Positions 41,377 through 50,186 of a DNA stretch of 64,000 bases are shown here, piece after piece (the first letter of the stretch is position 1; each line of letters begins with the position of its first letter). The notes under the pieces were generated by a model. The model did no database searches. It had not been told where the DNA came from and worked only from the letters and a program-made list of their open reading frames with translations. The translations under genes and the position numbers were made by a program. The stretch lies in the NCBI RefSeq assembly GCF_025137375.1, contig NZ_CP073720.1, forward strand, positions 6,534,501 through 6,598,500, in the 5' to 3' direction. Source of the DNA: Dactylosporangium fulvum (GTDB lineage Bacteria > Actinomycetota > Actinomycetes > Mycobacteriales > Micromonosporaceae).

Positions 41377-41510
41377 GAATCCCCAGCGATCCACGCTAAT
41401 CGATGCACCAAGATGCCCGGAATGTCCAAAATGAGTCATCACCGAGCGTGAGCATCGAGCTCAGGTCGTGCCCTCAACAAACGCGCTCCCCCGGCATGGG
41501 GCCGTCGCGC

Positions 41511-41550
41511 AAAAGGAATGCCGCCGGATCCGCGACGGATCCGGCGGCAT
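41511..41550 (-). terminator. Intrinsic terminator of the GH87 gene
   Basis: On the minus strand a perfect 15-bp stem, ATGCCGCCGGATCCG / CGGATCCGGCGGCAT, with a 3-nt loop (41518-41550) is followed by TTCCTTTT. It starts 13 bp after the stop codon. This is the clearest rho-independent terminator in the window. Confidence 0.9.
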
Positions 41551-41563
41551 CAGCCCCGGGGTG

Positions 41564-44500
41564 TCAGACGTTCCAGACCTGGAAGCCTGAGATCTGGCCG
41601 GCCGGCCAGCCGGTGTTCGACGTGATGTTGAGCCTGAAGTACCGCTGCGTCGACGCGGTGAACGAGATCGTCACCGTGTTGTTCGCGGACGGGGTGAAAG
41701 CGTAGTCGGCGGCGGCCTTCACCGAGGTCCAGCTGGTGCCGTTGGTGCTGCCCTGGAGCTCGATGCGCTGGGTGCGGGCGCCCCACGACGCCGGGAGCTG
41801 GAGCACCACCCGCGACGCCGACTGCGCCGACCCCAGGTCCACCTGCACCCACTGCGGGAACGCGTTGTTGGCGCTCTCCCAGTAGCTGTTCTGGTCGCCG
41901 TCGGTCACGTTGCCCGAGCCGAAGGCCTGCACGTGGCTGGACTCCGCCGTCGGCCGGCCCGCGGCCAGGTTCACCGGCTGCGAGCCGCTCGTGCCGGTGC
42001 CCGTCAGGGACACCGTCGTCGGGCTGTTCGACGCGTTGCTCGTGATGGTCAGCGTGCCGGTGCGGGCGCCCGCCGCCGTCGGGCGGAAGCTCACGTTGAC
42101 GACGCACGAGGCGCCGACCGCGATCGAGCCGCAGTTGTTGGTCTGCGAGTAGTCACCCGAGACCGAGACGCCCGACACCGTGGCGGCCGCGGTGCCCGCG
42201 TTCGTCACCGTCACCGCCTGCGAGGAACTGGTGGTGTTGAGGGCCTGCGACGCGAAGGTGAGCGAACCCGGCACCGCGTTGAGCGTCGGCGCGTTCGGGT
42301 TGCCGCCGCCCGACGGGTACACCTCGAGCTCGGCGATCTGGCCCGCGGGCCAGCCGGTGTTGGCGGTGATGTTGATCCGGACGTACCGCGTGTTCGTCGC
42401 CGGCACCGTGATGTTCACGGTGTTGCCGCTCGTCGGGTTGAACGTACGCCCGGCCGAGGCGGACAGCGTCGTGAAGTTCGACCCGTCGTTGGACGCCAGG
42501 ACCGACAGCGTCTGCGTGCGGGTCGCCCAGGCGGCGTCCGACGGCAGCTTCAGCGTGACCCGGCCGATGCTGGTGACCGCGCCGAGGTCGACCTGGATCC
42601 ACTGCGGGAAGGCGTTGTTGACGCTCTCCCAGTAGGTGGCCGCGTTGCCGTCGGTCACCGTGACGGCCGCCTGCGTGCCGTTGACCTGGCTGCTCGCCGT
42701 GGCCGGCTTGTTCAGGGCGATGTTGGTTTCGGTGCCGACACCGCTGCCGGACAGCGCCACCGACAGCGGGCTGTTGTTGGCGTTGCTCGTGACGGTGAGC
42801 GCACCGCTGCGGGCGCCGGCGGCGGCCGGGTTGAACCGCACCGTGACCGTGCAGGAGGCGCCGACGGCCAGCGACGAGCAGTTGTTGGTCTGGCTGAAGT
42901 CGCCGCTCGTCGACACGCCGGAGACGGTCGCCGCGGTGGTGCCCGAGTTCGTCACCGTCACCGTCTGCGTGCCGGACGAGGAGCCGACCACGGTGCCGGG
43001 GAACGACAGCGTCGCCGGGTTCGCGTTGAGCAGCGGGCCGGGCGCGACGCCGGTGCCCGACAGCGGCACCGTGGTGGTGACACCGCCGGCCGTGACGCTG
43101 AGGTTGCCGGTGCGGGAACCGGCCGCCGTCGGGCGGAACGTGACGTTGACCGTGCAGGACGCACCGGCGGTGAGGCTGGTGCCGCAGGTGTTGGTCTGCG
43201 CGAAGTCACCGGTGACGGCGATGGTGCCGACCGCGGCCGACGCGTTGCCGCTGTTGGTCACCGTCACGGCCTGCGCCGCGCTGGTCGAGCCGGTGGCGAC
43301 GCTGCCGAAGCCGAGCGCGCTCGGGCTCACGGTGACGTTCGAGCCGTTCTCCGGCAGGTACGGCGGGAACGCCGGGTTGGTGATGTTCTGGCAGCCCGTT
43401 CCGCTCAGTCCGGAGTTGCCGCCGCCGTCGGTGAGCGTGAACCCGACGCCGCAGTTGTAGATCGCCGCGGGCGCGCCGATGCCGGTGGCGGTGCTGTTGC
43501 TGATCGTCGCGGACCCGCCGACCTGCTGCTGGATCGCCCAGGTGCCGGTGTTCTGGATGGTCGCGTTGTTGATCTTCACGTTGCTGATGCTCGAACCGGA
43601 GACGAACTGGATCGCCTCGAACGGGCTCTGCTGGATCAGGATGTTGTCCACATTGATCAGTCCGCTCATCGCCGCGTCGCGGGCGTCGAACCACAGCGCG
43701 CCGACCCCGAAGTTCCAGTTGGGGTCGAGGCTGCCGGAGCGGATGATGGTGTTGCGCAGGATGTCGGTGCGGCCGAGCGGGGTCGAGTTGAACCGCTGCC
43801 CGACGTGGATGCCGCCGCCCTGCGAGAGGCCGGAGTCGACGATCCGGTTGTCGGCGACGACGTTGTCACGCCCGCCGTAGATGGCGATGCCGTTGGCGAG
43901 GATCGGGTACTGCACGGTGTTGTGGTCGAACGAGTTGTTCGCGTCCGCGTTCTGCTCGGCCCACATGGCGAGGCCGTCGTCGCCCGCGTTGCGCACGTCG
44001 CTGTTGGTCACCCTGGAGTTGGTGACGCCGTTGTGGAAGTTGATCGCGTCCGCGGTGTAGTTGCGCAGGCGCATCTGGTTGAAGACCAGGTTGGTGAACG
44101 GCCCGTCCATCCAGGCGCCGACCTTGGTGTGCTCGATCCAGACCCGGTCGACGGTCGAGTTGCTCATCGCGCCGCCGATGCCGTTGACCTGGTCGCCGTC
44201 GTTGCGCTCCTGGACGTTGCCGAAGATGGCGAAGTCGGCGAGGTGCACGTTGGCGCTCGGGGTCGGCGGGTAGTTGCCGTAGAAGCCGATCCGGTCGCCC
44301 TGCGTGCGCGAGTGCCACATGCCGGCACCCTTGATGGTGATGTTGTTGACCGCGATGTGCCCCTGGATCTTGAACGTGCCCGGCGGGATCCAGACCGTGC
44401 CGCCGGCGCCGGCCGCCGCGATCGCCTGGTTCATCGCCGAGGTCGAGTCCTGCACACCGGTCGGGTCGCCGCCGCGGCTGGTGATGGAGACCGATCCGGT

Positions 44501-45127
44501 CGGCTGCGCGAGCGGCGCGGCGACGTTCTCGAAGTCGGCGAAGTCGATGGTGTACGACGAGGCGGTCGAGTCGGCGTCGACCTGCAGGCGGAACTTCGTG
44601 CCCGCCGGGTAGGTCTGCGGGAAGAGCCGGTTGACCTCGTCGTAGAAGTGGTGCGCGTTGCTGCCGGGCGTGTTGGTGAACGGGTACCCGCCGTAGTACC
44701 AACTGTAGGCGTTCGTCAGGGTGAAGTTGGTCTGGCGGGTGCCGTTGACGTACAGCGAGAGCGGCGCGGTGTAGACGGACCCGTTGCCGGAGTCGGGGAT
44801 GCTGTACCGGAAGACGATCGAGTTCGTCGCGGTGGGCGTGGTGAACTCGACGTACTTGCCCTGGCCCTGCAGGGTCACCGCCTTGCGGTACGACGCCTCG
44901 GCGGCGAGGGTGTTGTACTGCGCGGACGGCCCGATGATCGTGCCGTTGGTCGTGGAGTTCTCGGCCTGGACCTGAACGTAGGGCAGTGTCGCCCCGACGC
45001 CGCCGGTGGCGGCCGCCAGTGCCGGGGTCGCCACCGCGACGGCCACGCCGGCGGCGGCCAGCGTGACGCCCGCGACGAGGACGCTGGTCCGGGCCCTCGG
45101 TCGCATGGATCGGATGTGCCTGAGCAT
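41564..45127 (-). CDS. Secreted GH87-type alpha-1,3-glucanase (mycodextranase-like), multi-domain
   Basis: 1187 residues. Signal peptide (1-39), a CBM35-like domain (about 48-200), then a right-handed beta-helix (about 210-620). Asp360 ('TADAINFH') and Asp383/Asp384 ('RNAGDDGLAMW') have the 23-residue spacing of the catalytic Asp triad described for GH87 glucanases. Then come two ASH/choice-of-anchor-D domains, a discoidin (F5/8, CBM32-like) domain, a third ASH domain and a second discoidin domain. Nearly identical phrases recur ('NNAFPQW(I/V)QVDLG', 'ITSNTGWPAGQI'), so the tail arose by duplication. It probably cuts alpha-1,3-glucan of fungal walls or bacterial mutan. Other beta-helix lyases are less likely. 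ATG 45127 has only a weak ribosome site. Confidence 0.85.
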   Translation of the reverse strand: MLRHIRSMRPRARTSVLVAGVTLAAAGVAVAVATPALAAATGGVGATLPYVQVQAENSTTNGTIIGPSAQYNTLAAEASYRKAVTLQGQGKYVEFTTPTATNSIVFRYSIPDSGNGSVYTAPLSLYVNGTRQTNFTLTNAYSWYYGGYPFTNTPGSNAHHFYDEVNRLFPQTYPAGTKFRLQVDADSTASSYTIDFADFENVAAPLAQPTGSVSITSRGGDPTGVQDSTSAMNQAIAAAGAGGTVWIPPGTFKIQGHIAVNNITIKGAGMWHSRTQGDRIGFYGNYPPTPSANVHLADFAIFGNVQERNDGDQVNGIGGAMSNSTVDRVWIEHTKVGAWMDGPFTNLVFNQMRLRNYTADAINFHNGVTNSRVTNSDVRNAGDDGLAMWAEQNADANNSFDHNTVQYPILANGIAIYGGRDNVVADNRIVDSGLSQGGGIHVGQRFNSTPLGRTDILRNTIIRSGSLDPNWNFGVGALWFDARDAAMSGLINVDNILIQQSPFEAIQFVSGSSISNVKINNATIQNTGTWAIQQQVGGSATISNSTATGIGAPAAIYNCGVGFTLTDGGGNSGLSGTGCQNITNPAFPPYLPENGSNVTVSPSALGFGSVATGSTSAAQAVTVTNSGNASAAVGTIAVTGDFAQTNTCGTSLTAGASCTVNVTFRPTAAGSRTGNLSVTAGGVTTTVPLSGTGVAPGPLLNANPATLSFPGTVVGSSSGTQTVTVTNSGTTAATVSGVSTSGDFSQTNNCSSLAVGASCTVTVRFNPAAAGARSGALTVTSNANNSPLSVALSGSGVGTETNIALNKPATASSQVNGTQAAVTVTDGNAATYWESVNNAFPQWIQVDLGAVTSIGRVTLKLPSDAAWATRTQTLSVLASNDGSNFTTLSASAGRTFNPTSGNTVNITVPATNTRYVRINITANTGWPAGQIAELEVYPSGGGNPNAPTLNAVPGSLTFASQALNTTSSSQAVTVTNAGTAAATVSGVSVSGDYSQTNNCGSIAVGASCVVNVSFRPTAAGARTGTLTITSNASNSPTTVSLTGTGTSGSQPVNLAAGRPTAESSHVQAFGSGNVTDGDQNSYWESANNAFPQWVQVDLGSAQSASRVVLQLPASWGARTQRIELQGSTNGTSWTSVKAAADYAFTPSANNTVTISFTASTQRYFRLNITSNTGWPAGQISGFQVWNV

Positions 45128-45422
45128 GGGGTGCTCGCTTTCGCTGTCGCCGGACCGGCGGGGGTGCCCGCGGACCCGAGTCGGCGGTGTCGGGCGTCCG
45201 GGCACAGGCTGGCGCGCGGCGGGGGTGGGGGCCATGGGGGGATCGGCCGTTTGGTGGATGCACCGGTTGGCGGTTTGACGGTGCAACAGGGACGGTAACG
45301 CCGCCGACAGGTCTGCGCAATATCCAGACGCTTCGCTGTCCTATTCTTACGACGGATCGCCGTGTTCTTTCAGCTCGTTGCCGAACAGTGACACGGGGTT
45401 GCGGCGGGCTACGGTTCGTAGG

Positions 45423-45671
45423 ATGAGACTGGTACCGGTGGTGGACATGTCGACGTCGCAGCCGACGTACCTCAACCTGGCCCACGCCACGCTGGTCGCC
45501 CCGATCCACCTCGACACCCGGGCCCGCACGTTCCGCAAGGATCAGCAGACGTGGGCGGTGACGTTCGTCGTCAACGTCGGCGGCTCGGCCGCGGTGTACG
45601 CGACGCGCCGCTCGTTCGCGAGCGAACAGGAAGCGGGCGCGTGGATCGCCTCGGTCGCCGAGGTCGTGTGA
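45423..45671 (+). CDS. Small hypothetical protein
   Basis: 82 residues. Mixed alpha/beta, no membrane segment: 'YLNLAHATLVAPIHLDTRARTF', 'WAVTFVVNVGGSAAVYATRRSF', 'EQEAGAWIASVAEVV'. No family recognised. TACGGT (45410-45415) ends 7 nt before the ATG. It converges on the DUF4259 gene, with 3 bp between the stops. Confidence 0.6.
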   Translation: MRLVPVVDMSTSQPTYLNLAHATLVAPIHLDTRARTFRKDQQTWAVTFVVNVGGSAAVYATRRSFASEQEAGAWIASVAEVV

Positions 45672-45674
45672 CGG

Positions 45675-46052
45675 CTATGCCTCGGCCTCGCGACGGCTGC
45701 GGTCGGCGAGCTGGTCGAAGGTACGCTCGAGCACGGCCCGCCGGGCGGCACGGTACTCCTCGGTCGGCTCCAGCCCGTCGATGGCGCCGTCCCAGGCGGC
45801 GAGATACCGCTGCTTCCACTCGAGGACGATGTCGGCGGACGGCAGCGTCACGCCGACCCAGCGCTGGGCCGCCAGCAGGTGGAGCAGCTCGAGGTTGCAG
45901 GGAACGGCGACCCCCCAGTACTCGTCCGGCTCCAGGTCGACCGGGTCCCCGGCCATCGCCTCCTCGACCTCACGCACCAGCCGCGCGACCAGGATCGAGA
46001 GATGATCGCCCGCGGTGTCGTTGTCGAAGTTGCCCGTGCCCCATGTGCCCAC
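45675..46052 (-). CDS. DUF4259 domain protein
   Basis: 125 residues. The N-terminal 'GTWGTGNFDNDTAGDH' is the diagnostic motif of DUF4259 (GTWG-x-x-x-F-D-N-D-x-A), a small cytosolic family of unknown function common in actinobacteria. The GTG at 46052 begins directly at the motif, and TACAGT (46059-46064) lies 6 nt upstream, so the message is probably leaderless. The longer frame to 46115 adds only low-complexity sequence. Confidence 0.85.
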   Translation of the reverse strand: MGTWGTGNFDNDTAGDHLSILVARLVREVEEAMAGDPVDLEPDEYWGVAVPCNLELLHLLAAQRWVGVTLPSADIVLEWKQRYLAAWDGAIDGLEPTEEYRAARRAVLERTFDQLADRSRREAEA

Positions 46053-46128
46053 GCAGGCACTGTACTGCCTCCGGTCGCCGGAACCGGCCCGGCCGCCACC
46101 GCGACCGCGGCCCACCGCCGGGTTCTCG

Positions 46129-47256
46129 TCACACAGGTACGACGTACCGCGCCGCCGTCAGGCTCCCCACGAGGGCGAGCTCCGACGCGACCGCCGCCGG
46201 GGACGGCATCGCCGCGATCTCGTCGCGGATCCGGGCGGCGCGCTCCGCGGGCCCGGGATCGGCGAGCAGGTCCGTGACGAGCGCGCGGACCGCCCCGGCG
46301 GAGCGGGCCGCGAACGGCACGGCCCGGGCGAGCCCGGCCGCGGTGAGCCGCTCCGCGATCGAGAACTGGTCGCACATCTGCGGCATCAGCAGCTGCGGGC
46401 GGCCGATCGTCAGCGCCGCCATCGAGCTGCCGGACCCGCCGTGGTGGACGAACAGGTCGCAGCTCGGCAGCAGGTGGCGGTGCGGGATCCAGCCGATCCG
46501 CCGGGCGTTGGCGGGCAGGTCGCCGATGCCGTGCACGCCGGCGCCGGAGACGATCACCTCGACGTCGAGGTCCGCCAGGCCCCGCACCGCGACGGTGAGG
46601 CCGTCGACGCCCTCGGGGATCGGGACGGTGCCCATGGAGACGCAGACGCGGGGCCGGGTCCGCGGGGCGAGCAGCCAGTCCGGCAGGGTGCAGGCGGCGT
46701 TGTACGGCACGTACCGCATCGGCAGCGCCCCCGGCGCCGGGCCGAGGCTCGGCGGGCAGGTGGACACGGTGGCCGCCGGCGGGTCCACCGGCAGCCCGTC
46801 GTGCAGGGCGCCGAGGCGGCCGGCGACCTTCGCGAGGGCCGCCCGGTGCGCCTCGTCGGGGACCGGCAGGCCCCAGTGGTGCAGCACCCAGGGGACGCCG
46901 AGGCGGGTGGCGGCGAGCGGCCCGGCGTACTCGACCGGCTCGCTGACGATCAGGTCGGGCCGCCATGCCGCGGCGAGGGCCAGCACGTCGGGCGCCGTAC
47001 GTTCGGCGATGGCGACGAACACGTCGAGGTCGAGCTCCTCGTTGCCGCCCAGGGCGCGGTCGCCCGGCCACAGGTCGAGGAACGAGGCCTCGCCGCCGAC
47101 CGCCGCCGCGGTCAGCCCGGCGCGGCGCACCTGCTGGTGCAGCGCCGGCGGCACCGCGACGAGCACCTGGTCGCCGGCGAGGTGCATGGCCCAGGCGAGC
47201 GGCACCATCGCGAAGAGGTGGCCGGGGGCCGGGTTCATGGTGAACAGCACACGCAT
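46129..47256 (-). CDS. Macrolide-type glycosyltransferase (GT1, EryCIII-like)
   Basis: 375 residues. N-terminal acceptor domain 'MRVLFTMNPAPGHLFAMVPL', C-terminal nucleotide-sugar domain with 'RIGWIPHRHLLPSCDLFVHH', 'GGSGSSMAAL', 'GRPQLLMPQMCDQF' and 'LTAAGLARAV'. This is the pattern of antibiotic glycosyltransferases that transfer deoxysugars from dTDP donors. It starts 10 bp after the stop of the hydrolase-P450 gene with GAGGA 7 nt before the ATG, so the two form an operon. No sugar-biosynthesis or polyketide genes are in the window, so the acceptor is unknown. Confidence 0.9.
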   Translation of the reverse strand: MRVLFTMNPAPGHLFAMVPLAWAMHLAGDQVLVAVPPALHQQVRRAGLTAAAVGGEASFLDLWPGDRALGGNEELDLDVFVAIAERTAPDVLALAAAWRPDLIVSEPVEYAGPLAATRLGVPWVLHHWGLPVPDEAHRAALAKVAGRLGALHDGLPVDPPAATVSTCPPSLGPAPGALPMRYVPYNAACTLPDWLLAPRTRPRVCVSMGTVPIPEGVDGLTVAVRGLADLDVEVIVSGAGVHGIGDLPANARRIGWIPHRHLLPSCDLFVHHGGSGSSMAALTIGRPQLLMPQMCDQFSIAERLTAAGLARAVPFAARSAGAVRALVTDLLADPGPAERAARIRDEIAAMPSPAAVASELALVGSLTAARYVVPV

Positions 47257-47266
47257 CGGAACGTCC

Positions 47267-49279
47267 TCAGTGGAGGGTGACGGGAAGGTCCTCGATGCCG
47301 CGCAGCATCGTGCCGGGCGCGCGGTAGCGGACCGGCCCGGCGATGCGCAGGCCGGGGAACCGGTGCAGCAGGCGGGGAAAGAGGATCCGGGCGTGCGTGC
47401 GGGCGACGGCCGCACCCGGGCAGTAGTGCCGTCCGGCGCCGAACCCCAGCGAGGGGCGGACCGGCCGGCGGGTGACGAGAAACCGCTCCGGATCGCTGAC
47501 GTGCGAGGGATCCCGGTTCGCGGCCGCGAGCACGCCGAGCACGGCCATGCCGGGCTCGACGTCGAGGCCGCCGAACCGCGCGGGTGCGGTCGCGATCCGT
47601 ACCGCCACCTGCACCGGCGGCTCGAACCGCAGGATCTCCTCGACCGCGGTCTCCACCGTGGACGGGTCGTCGCGCACCAGCCGCGCCTGGTCGGGGTGCT
47701 CCAGCAGCAGCCGCGCGCCGAGGGTCACCAGGCTCGCCGGCGAGTCGTAGGCGGCGCCGAACAGCAGGGCGAGGTCGCCGAGGTACGGCTCGCCGGCGTC
47801 CGGGCGGTGCTCGCGGACCAGTTCGAACAGTTCGGCGTCGCCGGTCGAGGCCAGCGCGGCGAGCGTGTCGAGGATCGTGTCGCCGGCCGTGGCCATCGCG
47901 GTGCGCTGCCGCGGGGTCATGAACGGCTCGAACGCGGCCGACCCGACACGCGCCGCCTCCCCCAGCCGCAGCGCCTCGGCGTCGGGTATGCCCAGCAGCC
48001 GCCCGGTGACCAGCGACACGAACGGCACCGCGAGCGCCTCGGCGAGGTTCACGGTCGTCTCCTCCGCGAGCCGCTTGCCGAACCGGTCGAGCGCCTCGTC
48101 GGCGAGCCCGGCCGTCTCGTCGCGCAGCGCCGCCGCCCGGCGCGGGGTGAGCCGCCGGGCGAGCGCCGTGCGCAGCCCGGTGTGCACCGGCCCTTCCCGC
48201 CAGCCGAACGACTGGTACAGGCAGCGGATCAGCCGCACCTCCCGCCAGTTCGGGGTGAGCAGCGCGGGTGCCTCGCCGGGGCTGACGAACGTGGCGTCCT
48301 GCAGCAGCCGCAGGCAGTCGGCGTGCCGCGTGAGCACCGCGGCGGCGGCCTTGCCGGGCAGGTCGACGCGCAGGACCGGGGTCCGCTCGCGGAGGCGGCG
48401 ATAGGAGTCGTACGGGCTGTCGCCGGCCCTCGGCCGCACGAGGTCGAGGAACAGCCGGGTGGCGCGGCGGTGCTCGGCGGCGGTCCAGAACCGCACCAGC
48501 GCCGCCGCCGTCGCGGCCGGCTGTTCCAGGTTGGGGCTGTGCGAGGCGTTCGTGACCACCTCGAGCTCGGCGCCCGCGCGCTCGGCGTAGCCGGCGAAGT
48601 CCGCCGCGGACCACAGCCGCTGGTCGCGGTGGCCGTGCATGAGCAGCACGGGCAGCCTGGTGGCGCGCAGCCCGTCGCCGCGGTCCGGCTCGGCCGCCAG
48701 GGAGCGGAGCGCGCCGTGCAGGAACGCCAGCCGCATGCCGGCCAGCCGCTCCCGCCAGAACTCCCGGCGGGCGGTGTCGTGCTCGGGAACGAGCCGCCGC
48801 ACGACCGGCCACATCACCGCCGCGCCCTGCACGCGGAGCGTGGTGTCGAACCCGGCGAGCAGCTTGCGGTGCCGCGGGCCGTCCATGCCCGGGCCGGCGC
48901 CGATGAGCGTGACGGACCGCAGCAGCTCCGGCCGGGCCAGCGCGGCGGCCCGGGCGACGAACCCGCCGTACGAGTGGCCCACGACGTGCACCGGCTCGCC
49001 CGCGCCGAAGGCCTCCACGACCGCGAGGAGGTCGGCGGCGTGCCGCTCGATCGAGTGCCCGTCGGGACTCTCGCCGTCGAGGCGGGTGTAGTGGCCGCGG
49101 TAGTCGTAGGCGCACACGCGGTGGCCCGCCTCGACGATGGCGGGCAGCAGCGGGACGAAGTCCTCCTTGGACCCCACCACGCCGGCGCAGAGCACGACCG
49201 GGACGCCGAAGTCCGGCCCCACGCGGAGCGCCGCGACAGGACCGCGTGCCGTGTCCAGCGCGTCACTGAGGGTGATCAC
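47267..49279 (-). CDS. Fusion of an alpha/beta-hydrolase and a cytochrome P450
   Basis: 670 residues. 1-265: alpha/beta-hydrolase with 'VVLCAGVVGSKEDFVPLLPA', nucleophile Ser103 in 'GHSYGGF', acid in 'LLMHGHRDQRLW' and a late His in 'VTNASHSPNL'. 275-670: cytochrome P450 with 'ETAVEEILRFEP' (ExxR), 'FGAGRHYCPGAAVARTHARI' (heme Cys620), and an I-helix 'LLFGAAYDSPASL' in which the usual A-G-x-x-T is A-A-Y-D-S. No stop or frameshift separates the parts. GTG 49279 is preferred: TATCGT (49286-49291) lies 6 nt upstream. Co-transcribed with a glycosyltransferase, so a tailoring role in a glycosylated natural product is likely. Confidence 0.88.
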   Translation of the reverse strand: MITLSDALDTARGPVAALRVGPDFGVPVVLCAGVVGSKEDFVPLLPAIVEAGHRVCAYDYRGHYTRLDGESPDGHSIERHAADLLAVVEAFGAGEPVHVVGHSYGGFVARAAALARPELLRSVTLIGAGPGMDGPRHRKLLAGFDTTLRVQGAAVMWPVVRRLVPEHDTARREFWRERLAGMRLAFLHGALRSLAAEPDRGDGLRATRLPVLLMHGHRDQRLWSAADFAGYAERAGAELEVVTNASHSPNLEQPAATAAALVRFWTAAEHRRATRLFLDLVRPRAGDSPYDSYRRLRERTPVLRVDLPGKAAAAVLTRHADCLRLLQDATFVSPGEAPALLTPNWREVRLIRCLYQSFGWREGPVHTGLRTALARRLTPRRAAALRDETAGLADEALDRFGKRLAEETTVNLAEALAVPFVSLVTGRLLGIPDAEALRLGEAARVGSAAFEPFMTPRQRTAMATAGDTILDTLAALASTGDAELFELVREHRPDAGEPYLGDLALLFGAAYDSPASLVTLGARLLLEHPDQARLVRDDPSTVETAVEEILRFEPPVQVAVRIATAPARFGGLDVEPGMAVLGVLAAANRDPSHVSDPERFLVTRRPVRPSLGFGAGRHYCPGAAVARTHARILFPRLLHRFPGLRIAGPVRYRAPGTMLRGIEDLPVTLH

Positions 49280-49340
49280 TCGGTCACGATAGACCCTTTT
49301 TCGCCGATTGCGGCATATGTCGTACTTCGTGTCGGCGAAC

Positions 49341-50105
49341 CTACTGGCCCATGAGCTTCCACGCGCGGGCGCCACCGGTCACGCCGGCGGTGTTGGGCAC
49401 GATCGTCACGTCGTCACCCAGCTCGGCGAGTGCCGGCGGGTCGATGAGCGCGGAGTTCCCGCCACCCAGGAAGAGGCGGTCCCAGTGGAACACCGGGCGC
49501 AGGCCGTCGACCATCCGCAGCACGCGGCGGGACCACTTGGCATTGCCCAGCTCACGGCGCTGGATCTCGCCGACGTACCGGTCGTAGGTGCGCTTGCGGC
49601 GCACCGGCGCGTGGGACAGCTCCAGGTGCGGGGCGGGCACGCCGTCGTCGAACAGGGCGCTGCCGAGGCCGGTACCGAGCGTGAGGACCAGCTCCAGGCC
49701 GGTGCCGTCGACCAGGGCCGAGCCGTGGACCTCGGCGTCGTTGAGCACCAGCACCGGCCGGCCGAAGGCACGCCCGAGGGCGGCGCGGGCGTCGTAGCCG
49801 GCCCAGGCCGCGAGCAGGCCGGGGTCGACGGCGGTCTGCGGGCCGGCCGTCGTCACGTAGTGCGGCGTGGCGACCACCACACCGTGACGAATCATGCCCG
49901 GCATGCCGACCGTGATCCGGTCGGCGGCACCGCACTCGGCCGCCAGCTGCTCGTCGATGTCCAGCAGCGAGCGGACGAACCGCTCCGGCGGGAACGGATA
50001 CGGGGTGGGAATCCGGATGGGCCGGCACACCAGCGCGTCGGAGTCGTCGACGACGCCCGCCTTCAGCCCGCCGCCTCCGCAGTCGATCGTCAGCGTCTTG
50101 CTCAC
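49341..50105 (-). CDS. ROK-type polyphosphate glucokinase-like protein
   Basis: 254 residues, the length of actinobacterial polyphosphate glucokinases. 'TLTIDCGGGGLKAGVVD' is the phosphate loop (D-x-G-G-x-x-x-K), 'VGMPGMIRHG', 'VLVLNDAEVHGSAL' (catalytic Asp), 'LTLGTGLGSALFDDG', and 'HWDRLFLGGGNSA' follow. It lacks the zinc Cys cluster of other ROK kinases, as polyphosphate glucokinases do. It would phosphorylate glucose with polyphosphate and/or ATP. GTG 50105 has CACAAT (50112-50117) 6 nt upstream; an ATG at 50123 is an alternative. Confidence 0.8.
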   Translation of the reverse strand: MSKTLTIDCGGGGLKAGVVDDSDALVCRPIRIPTPYPFPPERFVRSLLDIDEQLAAECGAADRITVGMPGMIRHGVVVATPHYVTTAGPQTAVDPGLLAAWAGYDARAALGRAFGRPVLVLNDAEVHGSALVDGTGLELVLTLGTGLGSALFDDGVPAPHLELSHAPVRRKRTYDRYVGEIQRRELGNAKWSRRVLRMVDGLRPVFHWDRLFLGGGNSALIDPPALAELGDDVTIVPNTAGVTGGARAWKLMGQ

Positions 50106-50186
50106 CGCAGGATTGTGCGCCATGCCGCCGTGGCCCGCCCCGCCAACCCACTCGAACCGCCCGGTGCCGGTCCGTGCGCTGACCAC

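Larger units (their letters stand above)
40608..41510. other. Gene-free strip with two minisatellites and a palindrome
   Basis: About 900 bp between the ROK promoter and the GH87 terminator. All six frames are open over the repeats because the units contain no stop codons; none has protein-like sequence. It holds a 14-bp minisatellite, a 17-bp minisatellite right after it, and the palindrome at 41321-41376. Confidence 0.65.

Noticed and set aside
40686..41399. Overlapping 190- to 250-residue frames across the double minisatellite
   Set aside because: Open only because the repeat units contain no stop codons; all frames on both strands are equally open and the peptides are pure low complexity.
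41933..45298. A 1121-codon open frame on the strand opposite to the GH87 gene
   Set aside because: It consists of Arg/Ala/Gly/Val-rich sequence with no motifs and mirrors the codons of a clearly functional secreted enzyme; long antisense frames are expected at this GC content.
45551..49354. A 1267-codon plus-strand frame opposite DUF4259, glycosyltransferase and hydrolase-P450
   Set aside because: It runs antisense through three genes with intact catalytic motifs and shows no domain of its own.
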